In this document: piece after piece, positions 43,473 through 54,101 of the stretch | Numbering within the stretch: position 1 is the stretch's first letter | How the letters are laid out: each line of letters opens with the position of its first letter | DNA from: Cercospora beticola | Lineage: Eukaryota; Ascomycota; Dothideomycetes; Mycosphaerellales; Mycosphaerellaceae | Reading direction: 5' to 3' | NCBI RefSeq assembly: GCF_033473495.1 | Contig: NC_088939.1 | Span: forward strand, 1,054,001-1,118,000 | DNA: 64,000 nt | Translations under genes and position numbers: made by a program | Notes under the pieces: model-generated | What the model was told of the DNA's origin: nothing | The model's database searches: none | What the model saw: only the letters and a program-made list of their open reading frames with translations

Positions 43473-44456
43473 TCATGCAAGAGCTGGTACGAAAGTCCTT
43501 AGATTGTCATAGAATGCAGCGATTTGGTGACCCCAAGCTTCCTCTTTTTCGACCCCAGTACCCAAGCTCGCCCACGGACTGATGTGATTATGCCCAGGCA
43601 TGAAATCTGTAGCTAGTGACTGCCTTGCAAGTTTCGAATCGGCAGCGAGCCATTGCTTGATGAAGTCGTCCCGTGGTATCAGGATCTCGTCTTCAGGATC
43701 CAAGTCTCCGTTGAGTACGAGCGTACGAACTCCAGCTTCGATGAAATCGATCTGACCTTCACTCTGCCTTGTTCTCAGCAGTCCCAGCGGAGAATGCGTA
43801 TCGACCTCGTCACCATAATATGCCTTGTTCACCCCAGCTCTACTCTCGTGTGCGAGTTGGAAATGGAACGGTACGGATAAGAAGACAACACCTCTCAGTC
43901 GCAGTATGTCGTCCGAGAGTACTGCTTTCCTCGTGATCGCGAAACTCTCATGTAGCAAGAAAGTAGAAAGATGAACACCGCCGGCCGAATTTCCCATGAT
44001 GAGCAGATTCAGAGGTTCCGGTCCAAGGTTTGCGGCATTGTCACGTGTCCATTGCACGGCGAGACAAACATCTTCGCCTCCAGATGGGAACTTGGCGTCG
44101 TGTGTTCCGACCAGTCTGTAATCTGGAATGACGACTGTGTAGCCATGTTTGAGTGCGAAGAACGAGGCAATGTTGGCATGGCAGAGCTGGTCGGCTACAC
44201 CTGGTAGAGTTTTGTGGCCCATCGTCAGACCGCCGCCATAGAGGAACATGAGAACTGGTCTTCGGCCATTCTTGATGCTCGCTTTTGGGGCTCTGTAGAC
44301 ATCTAGCTGCTGTCGTTCATGAGAACCATACGAGAATGTTTCGCAAGGCACGGAGCGGATCAATTCGGCGTTCTGGAGCAGGAGTGGTTCGTAGAGCTTG
44401 ATTGTTGGCTTTACAATGTCGCGAATCGCTGTGCCGAGTGCTGGCAAGTGCTCCAT
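43473..44456 (-). CDS. Alpha/beta-hydrolase esterase (HSL type)
   Basis: A single exon of 327 aa starting MEHLPALGTAI at 44456. The frame continues upstream only from a GTG, so this ATG was chosen. It has the oxyanion-hole block FLYGGGLTMG, the nucleophile elbow GNSAGG, an acid in LNGDLDPEDE and a catalytic His in GHNHISP, all expected for hormone-sensitive-lipase-like carboxylesterases. No signal peptide, so probably cytosolic. It is divergent from the quercetinase-like gene across 677 bp. The flavonol-cleaving dioxygenase reaction leaves a depside ester, which an esterase of this sort could hydrolyse; that link is inferred. Confidence 0.85.
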   Translation of the reverse strand: MEHLPALGTAIRDIVKPTIKLYEPLLLQNAELIRSVPCETFSYGSHERQQLDVYRAPKASIKNGRRPVLMFLYGGGLTMGHKTLPGVADQLCHANIASFFALKHGYTVVIPDYRLVGTHDAKFPSGGEDVCLAVQWTRDNAANLGPEPLNLLIMGNSAGGVHLSTFLLHESFAITRKAVLSDDILRLRGVVFLSVPFHFQLAHESRAGVNKAYYGDEVDTHSPLGLLRTRQSEGQIDFIEAGVRTLVLNGDLDPEDEILIPRDDFIKQWLAADSKLARQSLATDFMPGHNHISPWASLGTGVEKEEAWGHQIAAFYDNLRTFVPALA

Positions 44457-45133
44457 CTCGGGACTGAGAGGTGGGTATATTGTGCTATTGCGGGAGGGGA
44501 CGATGTGTGCGATCAAAGACGTGATAGATGGAGAAGGAGAGGCGAGACGCCATACTGATGTCTCGGAAGAGCCAACACTGGCGTGAATTCCAGCTGCCAC
44601 ATCCCGAAACCTCGGAGGAAGCAGCTGTTTGGCCTGCGCCTGTGTCTAGTGTGTGCATCAGAGCCGGCAAGACTGATCGGGAGGTGGCATCGTCATTCTT
44701 TTCAGCTTCGATGGTGGACCTGCCCTTCATTAGCTCCCATGGACGTTGGGCGAATCTAGCTTCTAGGTCAGTCGACCAAACAAATCCGGACTTCGTACGA
44801 CATTTCTATCGATGTAGCAGGGTCGGGACTTCGGTCAAATAGAGGTCCCGAACAGCATGGGTCAAACCTTCTCCGCTCACTAGAGCAGACTTAGGGCTTC
44901 GGCCGAGGTGCCGGCCTTCTGTGCCGGCGGAGAGTGTGGAGTGTCCACATCACCCGTGCCCTCCATTAGGACTGCTGTAGCGATAGATCAAGATCACCAA
45001 GGCACATACTAAAGACACAAGCTTAAGCTCCCCTAGCTCTTCACCTTCCTCGCGTCTGTCTGCTTTCTCTTTCTTCATTATTCTTGCAATTCATCAACAA
45101 TATAACTACAGAACATATTTACCTCCACTCAGT
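44457..45133. other. Divergent promoter between esterase and dioxygenase
   Basis: No gene. It carries a cluster of CGG/CCG-containing repeats described separately. Confidence 0.5.
44823..44928. promoter_or_regulatory. Cluster of CGG-type inverted and direct repeats
   Basis: TCGGGAC (44823-44829) and its exact reverse complement GTCCCGA (44845-44851) flank a 15-bp spacer. TCGGCCGA (44899-44906) is palindromic. TGCCGGC occurs twice in direct order (44909-44915, 44922-44928). Paired CGG/CCG triplets are the usual target of fungal Zn2Cys6 activators. Their place in the middle of a divergent promoter suggests shared control of both flanking genes; no factor is proven. Confidence 0.35.
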
Positions 45134-46290
45134 ATGGGAGACACCAATACTGCTCCTCATGTGAACGGCAAAAACAGCAATACATTGACCACAATAGACT
45201 TGCCACCCAGCGTCCCGGGTCGACCATACGTTATTTCTTCCCAAGAAGGAGAGATCATTTACATTCCACTTTCGAAATCCGCAACACGACTTCTTGTGAC
45301 AGGCAAGGAAACCGATAATGCATTCGCTGTCGTTGGCAGCAGTGGGAGTCAAAGTGATCCCATAGGCTTCCATTACCATCGACATACCCATGACGTCTTC
45401 TTATGTCTCAAGGGTAAAGTCAATGTCTGGGCGAACGACCAAGCACGTACCATGGAAGCAGGGGATTTCGCCAGTGTACCCCCGGTATGTTTCCGAGCCT
45501 CGAATGTATATTTGTAGGATACAGCAGCTGAATGATTCCGCAGGGTACGATTCACCAATACCAGATCCTGGGAGACCATTCTGAAATGGTCGGGTTGATC
45601 GTTCCAGGAGGCTGGGAGGAGTTCTTCCGATTCATCGGCGAACCTTACGATGGACCAACATGGCCACTGGACGACCAGAGGAATGTTTTCGAGGTACTGA
45701 TACCGAAGTTGAAAGCCGCTTCCGAACGATTCGATATGATTCCATGCCCTCAGAATAAGCAGTTTGGACCTTCGCCATGGCAAGATGATGAAAACCAATT
45801 ACCGGGAAAGCTGGAGCCATATTTTCTAAAGAATGCCACCGGTCCAGCATATCTTGCAGGTGGCACTGTTTGTCGACCTCTTATCACTACTGCGGAGTCC
45901 GATGGAAAGTTTGTGATTGGTAGTATCGAAGGCTCGAAGCAACATCGACAGGAAGATATAATCGGTGACAGCCGCCGACTGAAGTTTGCGGATACTCATC
46001 ATGCTTTCCAGGTTGTTGAGGGCGCGATCGACTTCCATATATCTTCGTCTCAGACCACATCATTACATGCAGGGGAGATCATATATGTTCCGCGAGGGAC
46101 AGCTTTCAGCTACCACTTTCGCTCCAGATATGCGAAGATGTACTGCTTCGCCAGTGGGAAGGGTGTCGTCGAGCTGTTGTGCAAGATTGGCGAAGCATAT
46201 GCGGCACCAGTGCCTCCGGAAAAGGCGGCGAATTTGAAGGTAGCAGAGGTACAATCTGTTGCGATCGAGTGCTCGGGCGAGTTCTGCTGA
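45134..46290 (+). CDS. Quercetin 2,3-dioxygenase-like bicupin
   Basis: Exon 1 (45134-45484) and exon 2 (45544-46290), joined over a 59-bp intron, give 365 aa. The N-terminal cupin has HYHRHTHDVFLCLKG, with His80 and His82 as metal ligands and Asp87 in place of the Glu found in classical Aspergillus quercetinase, and the last His in GTIHQYQ (His121), which is formed across the splice. A second cupin follows (HAFQVVEGAIDFHI, GEIIYVPRGTAFSYHF). The family opens the flavonol C-ring with O2, releasing CO. There is no signal peptide, unlike secreted quercetinases, so action would be intracellular. The exact substrate is uncertain, since the fold is shared with other cupin dioxygenases. Confidence 0.8.
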
Positions 46291-46557
46291 TTAGCGTTAG
46301 CAAGCACAGAGCAATAATCATAGTAGAATCGAGTTGGCTCAATGTCGTGATACGAGCCTTTCCTGCCATTTTTGTTGTGTTGCCGCTGTAAATCAAATGT
46401 ACAGGATGAGAATAGGGACAAGCAACAGTAGTCCTAATCCCAGCTTCGAGATAGTCTCCAAGCTGGCCGGAATCGCACTTTCTGGTAGATCAAAGACGAT
46501 CGGAGCGCTCAAAGCAGTAGCGCACGCTGTCAAAAGCACCATGGTCAAGAACAGTGC

Positions 46558-47415
46558 TCACCTGGTCAAGCCTCTCGAGGCTAATTTCTTGAAGTGATTT
46601 TCCATGTCTTTTGCATCATTGAGTCTAGGAAATGGGACATCTGGTATAGTTTTGTCCAAAGCCTAACGAAGCACATTATCAGCCTGCTGGGCGCTGTAAC
46701 ATTTTTGCCCGCACAGGTACTTACTTTGCAAAGTGGCTCCCAACCCTCTTTGACATCGAAAAAGAAGAGCTGACCTTCCGGTACAGTCTTCTTCAGCTGC
46801 TCAATGTGTTTATTCCAGGTTGTAATGAAGGTTTCTCGGTCTTCCATCTCCACGCCGAATTTTGTGTAGAACAAATGGGTCATATGCTCAGCAAGCTTCG
46901 GCAGCCAGCGCACACTTGGTACCCACCAGAAGATGAAAGTCGCCAGCTTGGGCTGAGAAAGCTTGATAACCTCCGCTATAGACCTCATCCACGGCTCTTG
47001 GTCTCGAACTGTTACGATGACCTTGGCATCCGGACAGAGTTTGAGGAGCTCTGGGTAGAGCACGGAGAGCGGAGGATCTGCCACTGCAACATAGCCATCG
47101 AGTGTCTCGTGAAGTGTTTTTGCGACGGATGGCCATGTTGATGAGTTGTAGGGATATTCGGCCGATGCTTTCATCATGGCTTTGATGTGCTTCTCATCGC
47201 CGGCACCTTCTGCAGCATATTGGACGCCAGAATGATAGCAAGGCCCATCGAGAAGGATTTCAAGTGCAGCGCAGAATGAGTTCGTGCCTGTCCGTGGCAA
47301 GCCTGTCTTAAGTCAAAATGTGTCCCAACAACGACTGCATTCAGTGATGCGAACCGGCTCCAATGACCTGAAGCTTTGCGCCTGGCTTGGGCCCCTTGAA
47401 ACGGATTGTAGACAT
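46558..47415 (-). CDS. Sulfotransferase-like P-loop protein (Sulfotransfer_4 family)
   Basis: Three exons (47415-47355, 47302-46725, 46662-46558) with introns of 52 and 62 bp give 247 aa. Exon 1 (MSTIRFKGPKPGAKLQVIGA) joins exon 2 to build the P-loop GAGLPRTGTNSF, the sulfate-donor (PAPS) phosphate-binding motif. KVIVTVRDQEPWMRS matches the 3'-phosphate-binding block. The C-terminal exon supplies IPDVPFPRLNDA. Fungal members are often mis-annotated as epimerases; the acceptor is unknown. The gene converges on the dioxygenase gene (267 bp between stops), so membership in the same pathway is possible but unproven. Confidence 0.85.
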
Positions 47416-48342
47416 GCTGAGAGCAAGTGTTATCCTTTGTTGTCAGCCTAGGTAACCACCTCAGAACTTGTGCCAAAGTTAACATCGAAGGAAGTCTTTC
47501 ATAAGAAGCTGAAAACCTACAGTTCGGAAGTACGCAGATCGAAGGATCAGCCACAATGCTTAGGGGGGAAGATCTGTCTGAATCAATTCTGCTTCAAAGG
47601 GGCTGCTAAAGCTAGCCATGTGATAAACATGCTGACTGTATTAGGCGGTGATCCTCCTAGCTAGCATAATTGCTGCGCTCCAGATGGCAAACATTATTGA
47701 GACTGCCAAAGTAAGACTTTCCGCCAGCTCTGCCAATTGGCAGAGCATTGTGTATCCTGTAATTAGTGCTCACCAGGACTCACTCAGTGACCTCGGGCCA
47801 GATTCGTATCAACCACGGGCAGGATAGTGGTCAACACTGAACAGTGAGGACGGCGGCCGCGCTGGCCGTTGCCCCTGTGCCCTAAACCGGACATGCTTGT
47901 GCGTGAGCCCTTTTGCACACAGAGCCTGGCAGGAAGTGAATGAGGCGATATTCGTACCAGTTCGCATCGTTCAATAACGGAACAGATGGCTGTGCATGCT
48001 GAAAGATGTGAAGAGGTGCGGTCTGAGAGAAAACTTCGATCGGTACAAGGGGATGCATGTTTTTGGTACTTTCTACGCTGTCGCCCGCCGTATTCTCAGT
48101 CTCCACTTGCCTCTTGCCTCATTGTCTCGGCGCAGCTGCGCCACGCAATGCCTACGCAGCAGGAGCGTTTTGCATATTCCAATGTCTATTTCCTCCAACA
48201 TCCATCGTGCGAATGTCAACAACCAAAGAGTCTCATGGTCAGCGCACAGAGTTCATAATTCCAAGGTCGGATCCCGGAATCCCTCGTGCTCGTGGTTCGC
48301 AGACTGGCCAATCTGTGCCAAGAGCCCCTGCAGAAAGACAAC
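47416..48342. other. Intergenic, nothing supported
   Basis: No coding frame resembles a protein family. Confidence 0.4.
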
Positions 48343-49306
48343 ATGGCATCCCGACTTCAATCCTCGTACAGGCAGACGACATCTCCTACATATGTTGAGC
48401 GACTGAGCGGTTCCTGGATCCTTCCGACTTCAGCGCTCGCAGCAATACGGGCATTCATAAGCCTCTACGTCTTTGTAGTCCAATTCTTTATCATTGGCTA
48501 CAGATGCTCCACTGGTAGATGCGATACTGCTGGAAGATCATTCAGCTATTTCACTGGCCTGGGATACTGGGGTCTAGGATTCTACTACGCTTTTGCGGCT
48601 GCTCACACCTTTAGCTATTCCTTTCGTGGAAAGCCTTGGCTCAGCAGCTGGCCCGCTTGGCTGAGGTGGCTGCACAGTGTGCTTTATGCCAGCATTACTA
48701 TTTTCCCATTCATCGTGACAGGTGAGCATAGAAGTTATCTTGCTACATATCATAAATCACTAATATCTGGACCAGCTGTGTACTGGGCTGGTCTGAACGA
48801 CAAATCTTTCACGACACCATTCCGATCGTGGTCAAACATCTCACAGCACGCTCTAAACTCCGTCTTCGCATTCTCGGAAATTGTACTACCGCGATCTGAT
48901 CCACATCCTTGGATAAATGTGTTACCGCTGGTGTTCCTAGGCTGCTGCTACATAGGCCTGGCATACCTGACTCATGCTACGCAAGGCTTCTATGTGTACG
49001 ACTTTTTAGATCCGTAAGTCTACTTCATCAATTACTTCCACTATGTTGCTGACCGATACAAGTAACGAGAACGGGTCCGGATCAGTTGTTGGCTACTGCA
49101 TTGGTATCCTGGCCGCTTGCGTGATCCTGTTCGTGGTGGTTCGATATGCCCAATGGGCCCGCCGATGGCTCACGGAAGTCAAGTTTGGTCGTGCTGGCCC
49201 TCAAACGCATCACGACACCACGCCTCGCCATTTGAAGAAGTCTTCCAGTCTTGAGCATGAGTTAGATCAAGCTGCGTTGTCAGACACAAGGCGCCATGAT
49301 TTTTAA
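48343..49306 (+). CDS. FAR-17a/AIG1-like polytopic membrane protein
   Basis: Three exons (48343-48721, 48776-49013, 49063-49306) with introns of 54 and 49 bp give 286 aa. There are about six hydrophobic segments. Family blocks are YFTGLGYWGLGFYYAFAAAHT, FPFIVTAVYWAGLND (made by the first splice), WSNISQHALNSVFAFSEI and YLTHATQGFYVYDFLDP. Mammalian AIG1/ADTRP relatives hydrolyse fatty-acid esters of hydroxy fatty acids at the membrane, so lipid-ester hydrolysis is a fair guess. The first intron is a multiple of three without a stop, so its retention would insert 18 residues in a loop. The cytosolic tail is charged. Confidence 0.85.
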
Positions 49307-50133
49307 ACCAGGTGCACCGGAATTTCGCTGCGCACAGCATGGAGCCAGGCACTTGGACCATTTGCTTGTTCCTCTCGTTTGACACGCGAAGAGACAACGA
49401 GGACATCATCAACATGGAGGGCACTGTGACAAGAAAGCGAACCAAACTGTGTTTATCACGTAGCCGGTGGTCTTCCATAAAGGTGCGCTGCTCACCTTCA
49501 CCATCTCAAACAGCTGCGAGCCTGCCGGCCGGCTTCCTGTTGGCATTCTGCGATTGAGATCGATCAAGTATCCGAAGCGCCCGCAGCTATATGTTCAAGT
49601 CACAAGCTATATCTGCATGTGGCAAACCCCATGCTTTGCCTTCAGCATCGACATCAGCCCTATCTTCCGCGGACTCGAAGGCTCCAATCAGGCTGACTAC
49701 TGAGGCACGACTTCACGATTCACCTACAACCTGGAATTCCAAATCAATGCCCCACACGAATTGCTGCGCCTGTGAGTGAAGACGCGAGTCCGCACTTGTC
49801 CCCCGCAACCCGCCTCACCGCAGTCCTCGTGCACCGACCAGAACAACAATACACACAAGGGTCAATGCGCGTGAAGTTGGAGCATGGCCAATCAGATCGT
49901 CCAGGTCGAGGTGAACAACATCTTCCGAAGTCCGTGTCTATCCATTTTGGGCAGGAAGAGGCCATGATTTCGCATGTGTAAGGTGTGCATGTGCATCGCA
50001 ATGGAAGGCTTCGCGCATAGGATTTGAACTTCAATCTCTGCGAGCAACTTCTTCTTCTTTGCCAACATCCGCCACCTCTTGGGCATACTAGATACTGGAC
50101 ACAACTCCCTGAAGTCGGTGGTAAACAGTATCG
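49307..50133. other. Intergenic, nothing supported
   Basis: Promoter side of family member A. A minus-strand frame of ~149 codons (49744-50193) shows no family resemblance. Confidence 0.35.
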
Positions 50134-50297
50134 ATGGCCGCCTCTGATCAGCTGCCCGAGCGCGATACATACAATGCTCGTAGCGCACCTCACCCGGAGC
50201 CTCCTGCATTTGCAGGCAAGTTTGTCCCTTACAAGTACTTTTGACCACAGCTAAGACCATAACAGACACGGCTCCGCACGGGCAACTCCCGACAAGC

Positions 50298-52049
50298 ATG
50301 CAAAACCATGCACCTGCGACGCCATACTTCTATACGCAGTCAGCCACACCTTCACACAGCTTCCATACGCCAGTCAGCCAAGACTACGGGCAGAATTTCC
50401 AGTATCGAACATTCGTGGGCCCAGATGTGCCATTTCAGTGGTACACAGAGAGTGTCGGGATGAATCAAAGTGCATGGCAGGCACAAGGACCTGAATGCAC
50501 AACGACTCCCTTCGATTTCTCTGCTCCGATCGCGCCTGCAGCAGCTGGAGTGAGCGACACATACTCTTACAGAACCACGGCCGAGCAGCTACGTGGAAAC
50601 CGTCCTGGCACTTTTGACCGAATGGCTTTCGCTCAAGTGCCTGGTGAGCTCGACCAAAATCCTGCAGCGCCTGGGCAGCACATAGGTCATCCTCTCGCTG
50701 CTGGTCCGAGCCAATACGACGCTTGGCCCTCCCAACCTATGTGGCCGTCCACTCCCTCAACACCGCAGAATCATATGGACACCTCTGTCCCCGGCTCATC
50801 CCACACGCGTCCGGGCACCTCCGGGCGGCGCAAAACGAGGCAACCTGTCGCACGCCCGGCGCCGCTTGTTACACCCAGTCCACTTCGCTCCAAACGCTCT
50901 CAGGCAAGCCAAGACAGCATGGTTAGGAGAGTGGCTCCCAAGTCACGATTGCGGGGAGCTAAGAACATGAGCAAGCTAGTCACTCATCTGGGCTCTGCAG
51001 ATGCGCATGCCCTGATCGATGCCAAGAAGTCGATCGCAATCGCTGCCGATAAGCGATACGTGGACCAGTTCCAGAGCAAGCAAGAGGCTTTGGATCATCT
51101 GAGCCGAATCACTGGTAACCTCCAGTATCACCAGCTTTCCGCTCAAGTTCAGATCAAGACAGGCGATATAGATTCCCAGAGCCGCCGTGCGATTCGACAA
51201 TACTTCCTCGACGCCATTCGCGAGGCGCCAGATCGCAATGAGCTCCCTCATTATTTCGCGGACGAACATGAGAAACAGAATTACGTGCGCAAAAACCATG
51301 AGCAATATCAGCAATGTCTACAAAAACTGGAGAATCTCACAGACAGCAGCGCCTGTGTCTTTCTGCTCTTGCAGGTGCTCATTGACGTCTACGACGAAGA
51401 TAAAGGCATTCCCAAAAGCGATCTCGACTCGGGTTTGCGAACTTCTCGTGGAAATCACAAACTGGAGATAGACATAACCTTCTACCAGAAAGTTGCCTTG
51501 ATTGGTGACATTCTCAAGAAGTACAAGTGGGTAGGCAAGGATGTGTTGAACAACAACAACATCCTTCTCATTGTGGTTGCCACAGAGACTTTTCTCAGAA
51601 CTAAACTCAACAATTGCGACAGCAATGCCACCCGCCAAGATTGGAAGGACGAGGAGATGGAGAGCAAGGGCGTGACTAAGCCGAAGCTGAAGGCGAAGAC
51701 TGTCAGACCTTCTGGTTCACACAACCCCAACGCGACTCTGCCCGTATCGCAAGATGGTCCTGCCTCTGGTCTGAGCACCATACCCAGTGTCTAGGAAGCA
51801 TCTGGTCGCCCGGATGCTCAGACTACATCAGGCGCTTCCAATCTGCATTCTGACACACGAGCAACCACGGCTTCCGCCTTGCAGCCTCTCATGAACGACC
51901 TCTCTTACAACCACAGCCATTCAAGCGAGGCGACTGTACCTCAACCATTGAACGAAGGCAGCGTCCACTCGAACGCGTCGCACCTTGCAGACGGTTACCT
52001 CTGCATGAACTGCTTCGATCTAGGCTGCCAGTTATGCGGTGCCTTCTGA
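50298..52049 (+). CDS. Orphan-family protein, member A, with Cys-rich tail beyond an in-frame TAG
   Basis: The frame from ATG 50298 to TAG 51792-51794 encodes 498 aa: a disordered Pro/Ser/Thr N-terminus, basic RRKTRQPVARPAP, then the family domain (DSSACVFLLLQVLIDVYDED, KYKWVGKDVLNNNNILLIV, TKPKLKAK). The same frame then stays open for 84 more codons to TGA at 52047-52049, ending CMNCFDLGCQLCGAF. A decayed copy of this tail at 53.98 kb keeps all four cysteines with mostly synonymous changes around them, so the tail is probably translated. A 51-bp, phase-0 intron (51744-51794; donor GTATCG, acceptor CTAG) would remove the TAG and give 566 aa; readthrough is the alternative. An upstream ATG at 50134 could join via a 35-bp GC-AG intron, shorter than usual. 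Confidence 0.6.
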
Positions 52050-52105
52050 TCGTCAACAAGTCAGCACCGAAGAGCGAAAGGAACATCGGCAGGCCATTCT
52101 GATAC
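51987..52105. repeat. Duplicated 3' segment, copy 1
   Basis: Matches 53983-54101 over about 119 bp covering the Cys-rich tail and the start of the 3' flank. A second short match (GAGGCAAAGCAGG at 52243 and 54196) shows that the duplication extends further downstream. Confidence 0.7.
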
Positions 52106-52639
52106 TTTCAGAATTTTCGCCACGCTCAACCACGCCCGCCGCGCTGTTGGTACGACCCGACTCGACACACTCACAATCTCATCGAGATAGACCTTAGCGA
52201 TAGAGAAAATTTTCTAAAGGTTCCCGAGAATGAATCATAATTGAGGCAAAGCAGGCAGCAAACATACATCATACAAGGAGCGATACATCAAAGCTTCCTG
52301 GTGAGGACTTTCGTTTGAGCGGCTATGAATTCGATTGCGTTTTTAAAAATTGGCACCATGTACAAATAATTGCCTTTTGCGCTTGCTGACTTCCACTTAC
52401 AAAAGGCTCCGAACGAACGCACACGCATCAGACACGACCGAGTACTCATGCGACTTCCATCTAACCTATATCTCAAGACTCCTCTGGAACGTATAATGCG
52501 CCAACATCACTGAGGTCCACAGCCTCCTTTATAGCATATCCATACCATCGATCCGGCCTTCTATTCGGCCACAGAATCCTTTGCGCCACAGATTTCGTGG
52601 CATACCTTGCACCAGATTTTGTGCAATACCAATTATCCC
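52106..52639. other. Intergenic, 3' flank of member A
   Basis: No gene seen. Includes the GAGGCAAAGCAGGCAGC word shared with the flank of the decayed copy. Confidence 0.4.
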
Positions 52640-52915
52640 AACGCAGCATTCAGCATCCAACCGGCTGCCAACGCGTCGACTGGAGTTTCATCAGACCCAG
52701 ATTCGACAACGCCACCAAGAGTCACCAAACGCAAGAAGGGTGGCGAGAGAGCCGCGAGAAATCCAGCGCCGCCATGAAAGGCCAAAGGCAAGAAGGACTT
52801 CTATGTCTTGACCAGCCACACATGGGCGAGGCACAAGCAACAAACATGATCGAGGGCCGTTCATGAGAACGACAGAACTTGCTTCTTAGAACTTCAAGTA
52901 CAACGAGAACTTCCA
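52640..52915 (+). pseudogene. Fragment related to family member B
   Basis: Reads SDPDSTTPPRVTKRKKGGERA then ARNPAPP, stop, KAKGKKDF. This lines up with SDQDSPQSPQGGKRKMGGKRV, ARNPARPRKVKGKQDF in member B (about 55555-55665). A TGA replaces the Arg codon, and no family domain follows. It is a short decayed copy, recognised by this basic block only. Confidence 0.5.
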
Positions 52916-52944
52916 AGGCACAACTTTGGACGTTGCAACAAAGA

Positions 52945-54050
52945 TGTCTCGACACGGCCACCCGCCTCGACCCTCGATGGGCACAACAGACACTGACGAC
53001 TCTTTCGAGTCTGCGTCAGCAGAGAATTTTGCTGCTGCCGCGATCATGATGTTTCAACGACCAACGCCTTCCGCTCCTGCGCCCAGGGCGTCTGATCAAT
53101 ATCCAACAACCAATCTAGGCCACACTTACGTGCCTCACACGCAGTGCAACAGACAGTACACCACGCAAAATCCTCTCGCCAGCTTTTACGTGGTTTTCAC
53201 CTGTTGATTGCAAATGTTGTTTCGCTTACATTCTAAAGTCCTCTTCTTACAGCAGCAACGTGTCGCAGCCTCTCAACACCTTCGATCCTTTCCATACGGC
53301 CACGACATCATCAGGAATTCTGCCACACACAGTCCACCAAGGACAAAGTCAGTCGCTGAGATGGGACCAGACAGCGCAAGGAGACTTCCAAGGACAGCAT
53401 GTGCTGGAGCGCATGCAAGCACAGCCGGCTAGTTCGCAACAGCCAAGCCTAGCTTCAATCGTCCACACTTATGCTCGGGTGCCTGGTGGTGGTTATCCCA
53501 ACCCTGCCTATGCTCAGCAACTACCCGAAAGGCAAACTTATACTGCCAATTACTGTCAGCAGTTCCGAGAGCCTTCTAACCCAGCCGATCAAAGCTGGCT
53601 CACACCTCAGACATTTGACAATACCATACCGACTCGTTCGACACTCAACACGACGATTCGTCCCCGCAACTGCCGACTCGGCGGTCTACACGTACCTCCA
53701 ACAGCATCAAGCACACACAATTTTCGCCACTGGCGCAAGCATTTATGCCAACCAAAGTGGTAAAGCGCAGAACCAACGAGGATCGCGTTACAAGGAAGCC
53801 AGTGCCTCCTCGCAAGTGCAAAATCGTGAAGGATGTGAACTCTCTGGCCAGTTTCGTGGATGACCGAGACGTGTTGGCTCTCATCCAGCGTTCCGCAGCA
53901 CAGCGGAGCCAAATGAGAGGTGGACGCTCCTGCAGCTCGATCGTTCACTGGAATTTGCATCCAATTAAACGGTACCCAACCTGCAGACAGTTAATTCTGC
54001 ACGGACTGCTTTGATTTGGGGTGCCAGTCATGCGGTGCCTTCTGACTGCA
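52945..54050 (+). pseudogene. Decayed family copy D with internal deletion
   Basis: Begins MSRHGHPPRPSMGTTDTDD and continues, with frame changes, into Gln/Pro-rich sequence (from 53257). A basic block, VKRRTNEDRVTRKPVPPRK, then resembles the one before the family domain in member A. The domain itself (DSSACV...KWV-KDVL) is missing. The copy ends in FCTDCFDLGCQSCGAF with a TAA just before it. Apparent exon joins do not keep frame, so I call it a pseudogene; unrecognised splicing could rescue part of it. Confidence 0.5.
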
Positions 54051-54101
54051 CACAGATCAGTGCCCAGGAGCGAGAGTGGGGTTGGTAGGCCGTTCTATTA
54101 C
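53983..54101. repeat. Duplicated 3' segment, copy 2
   Basis: The partner of 51987-52105. Within the coding part, differences are largely third-base or conservative and the Cys codons are unchanged. The match weakens in the flank. Confidence 0.7.

Noticed and set aside
49990..50040. B-box-like word (GTTCAAATCC on the minus strand)
   Set aside because: No D arm, anticodon arm or terminator at suitable distance, so it is not a tRNA.
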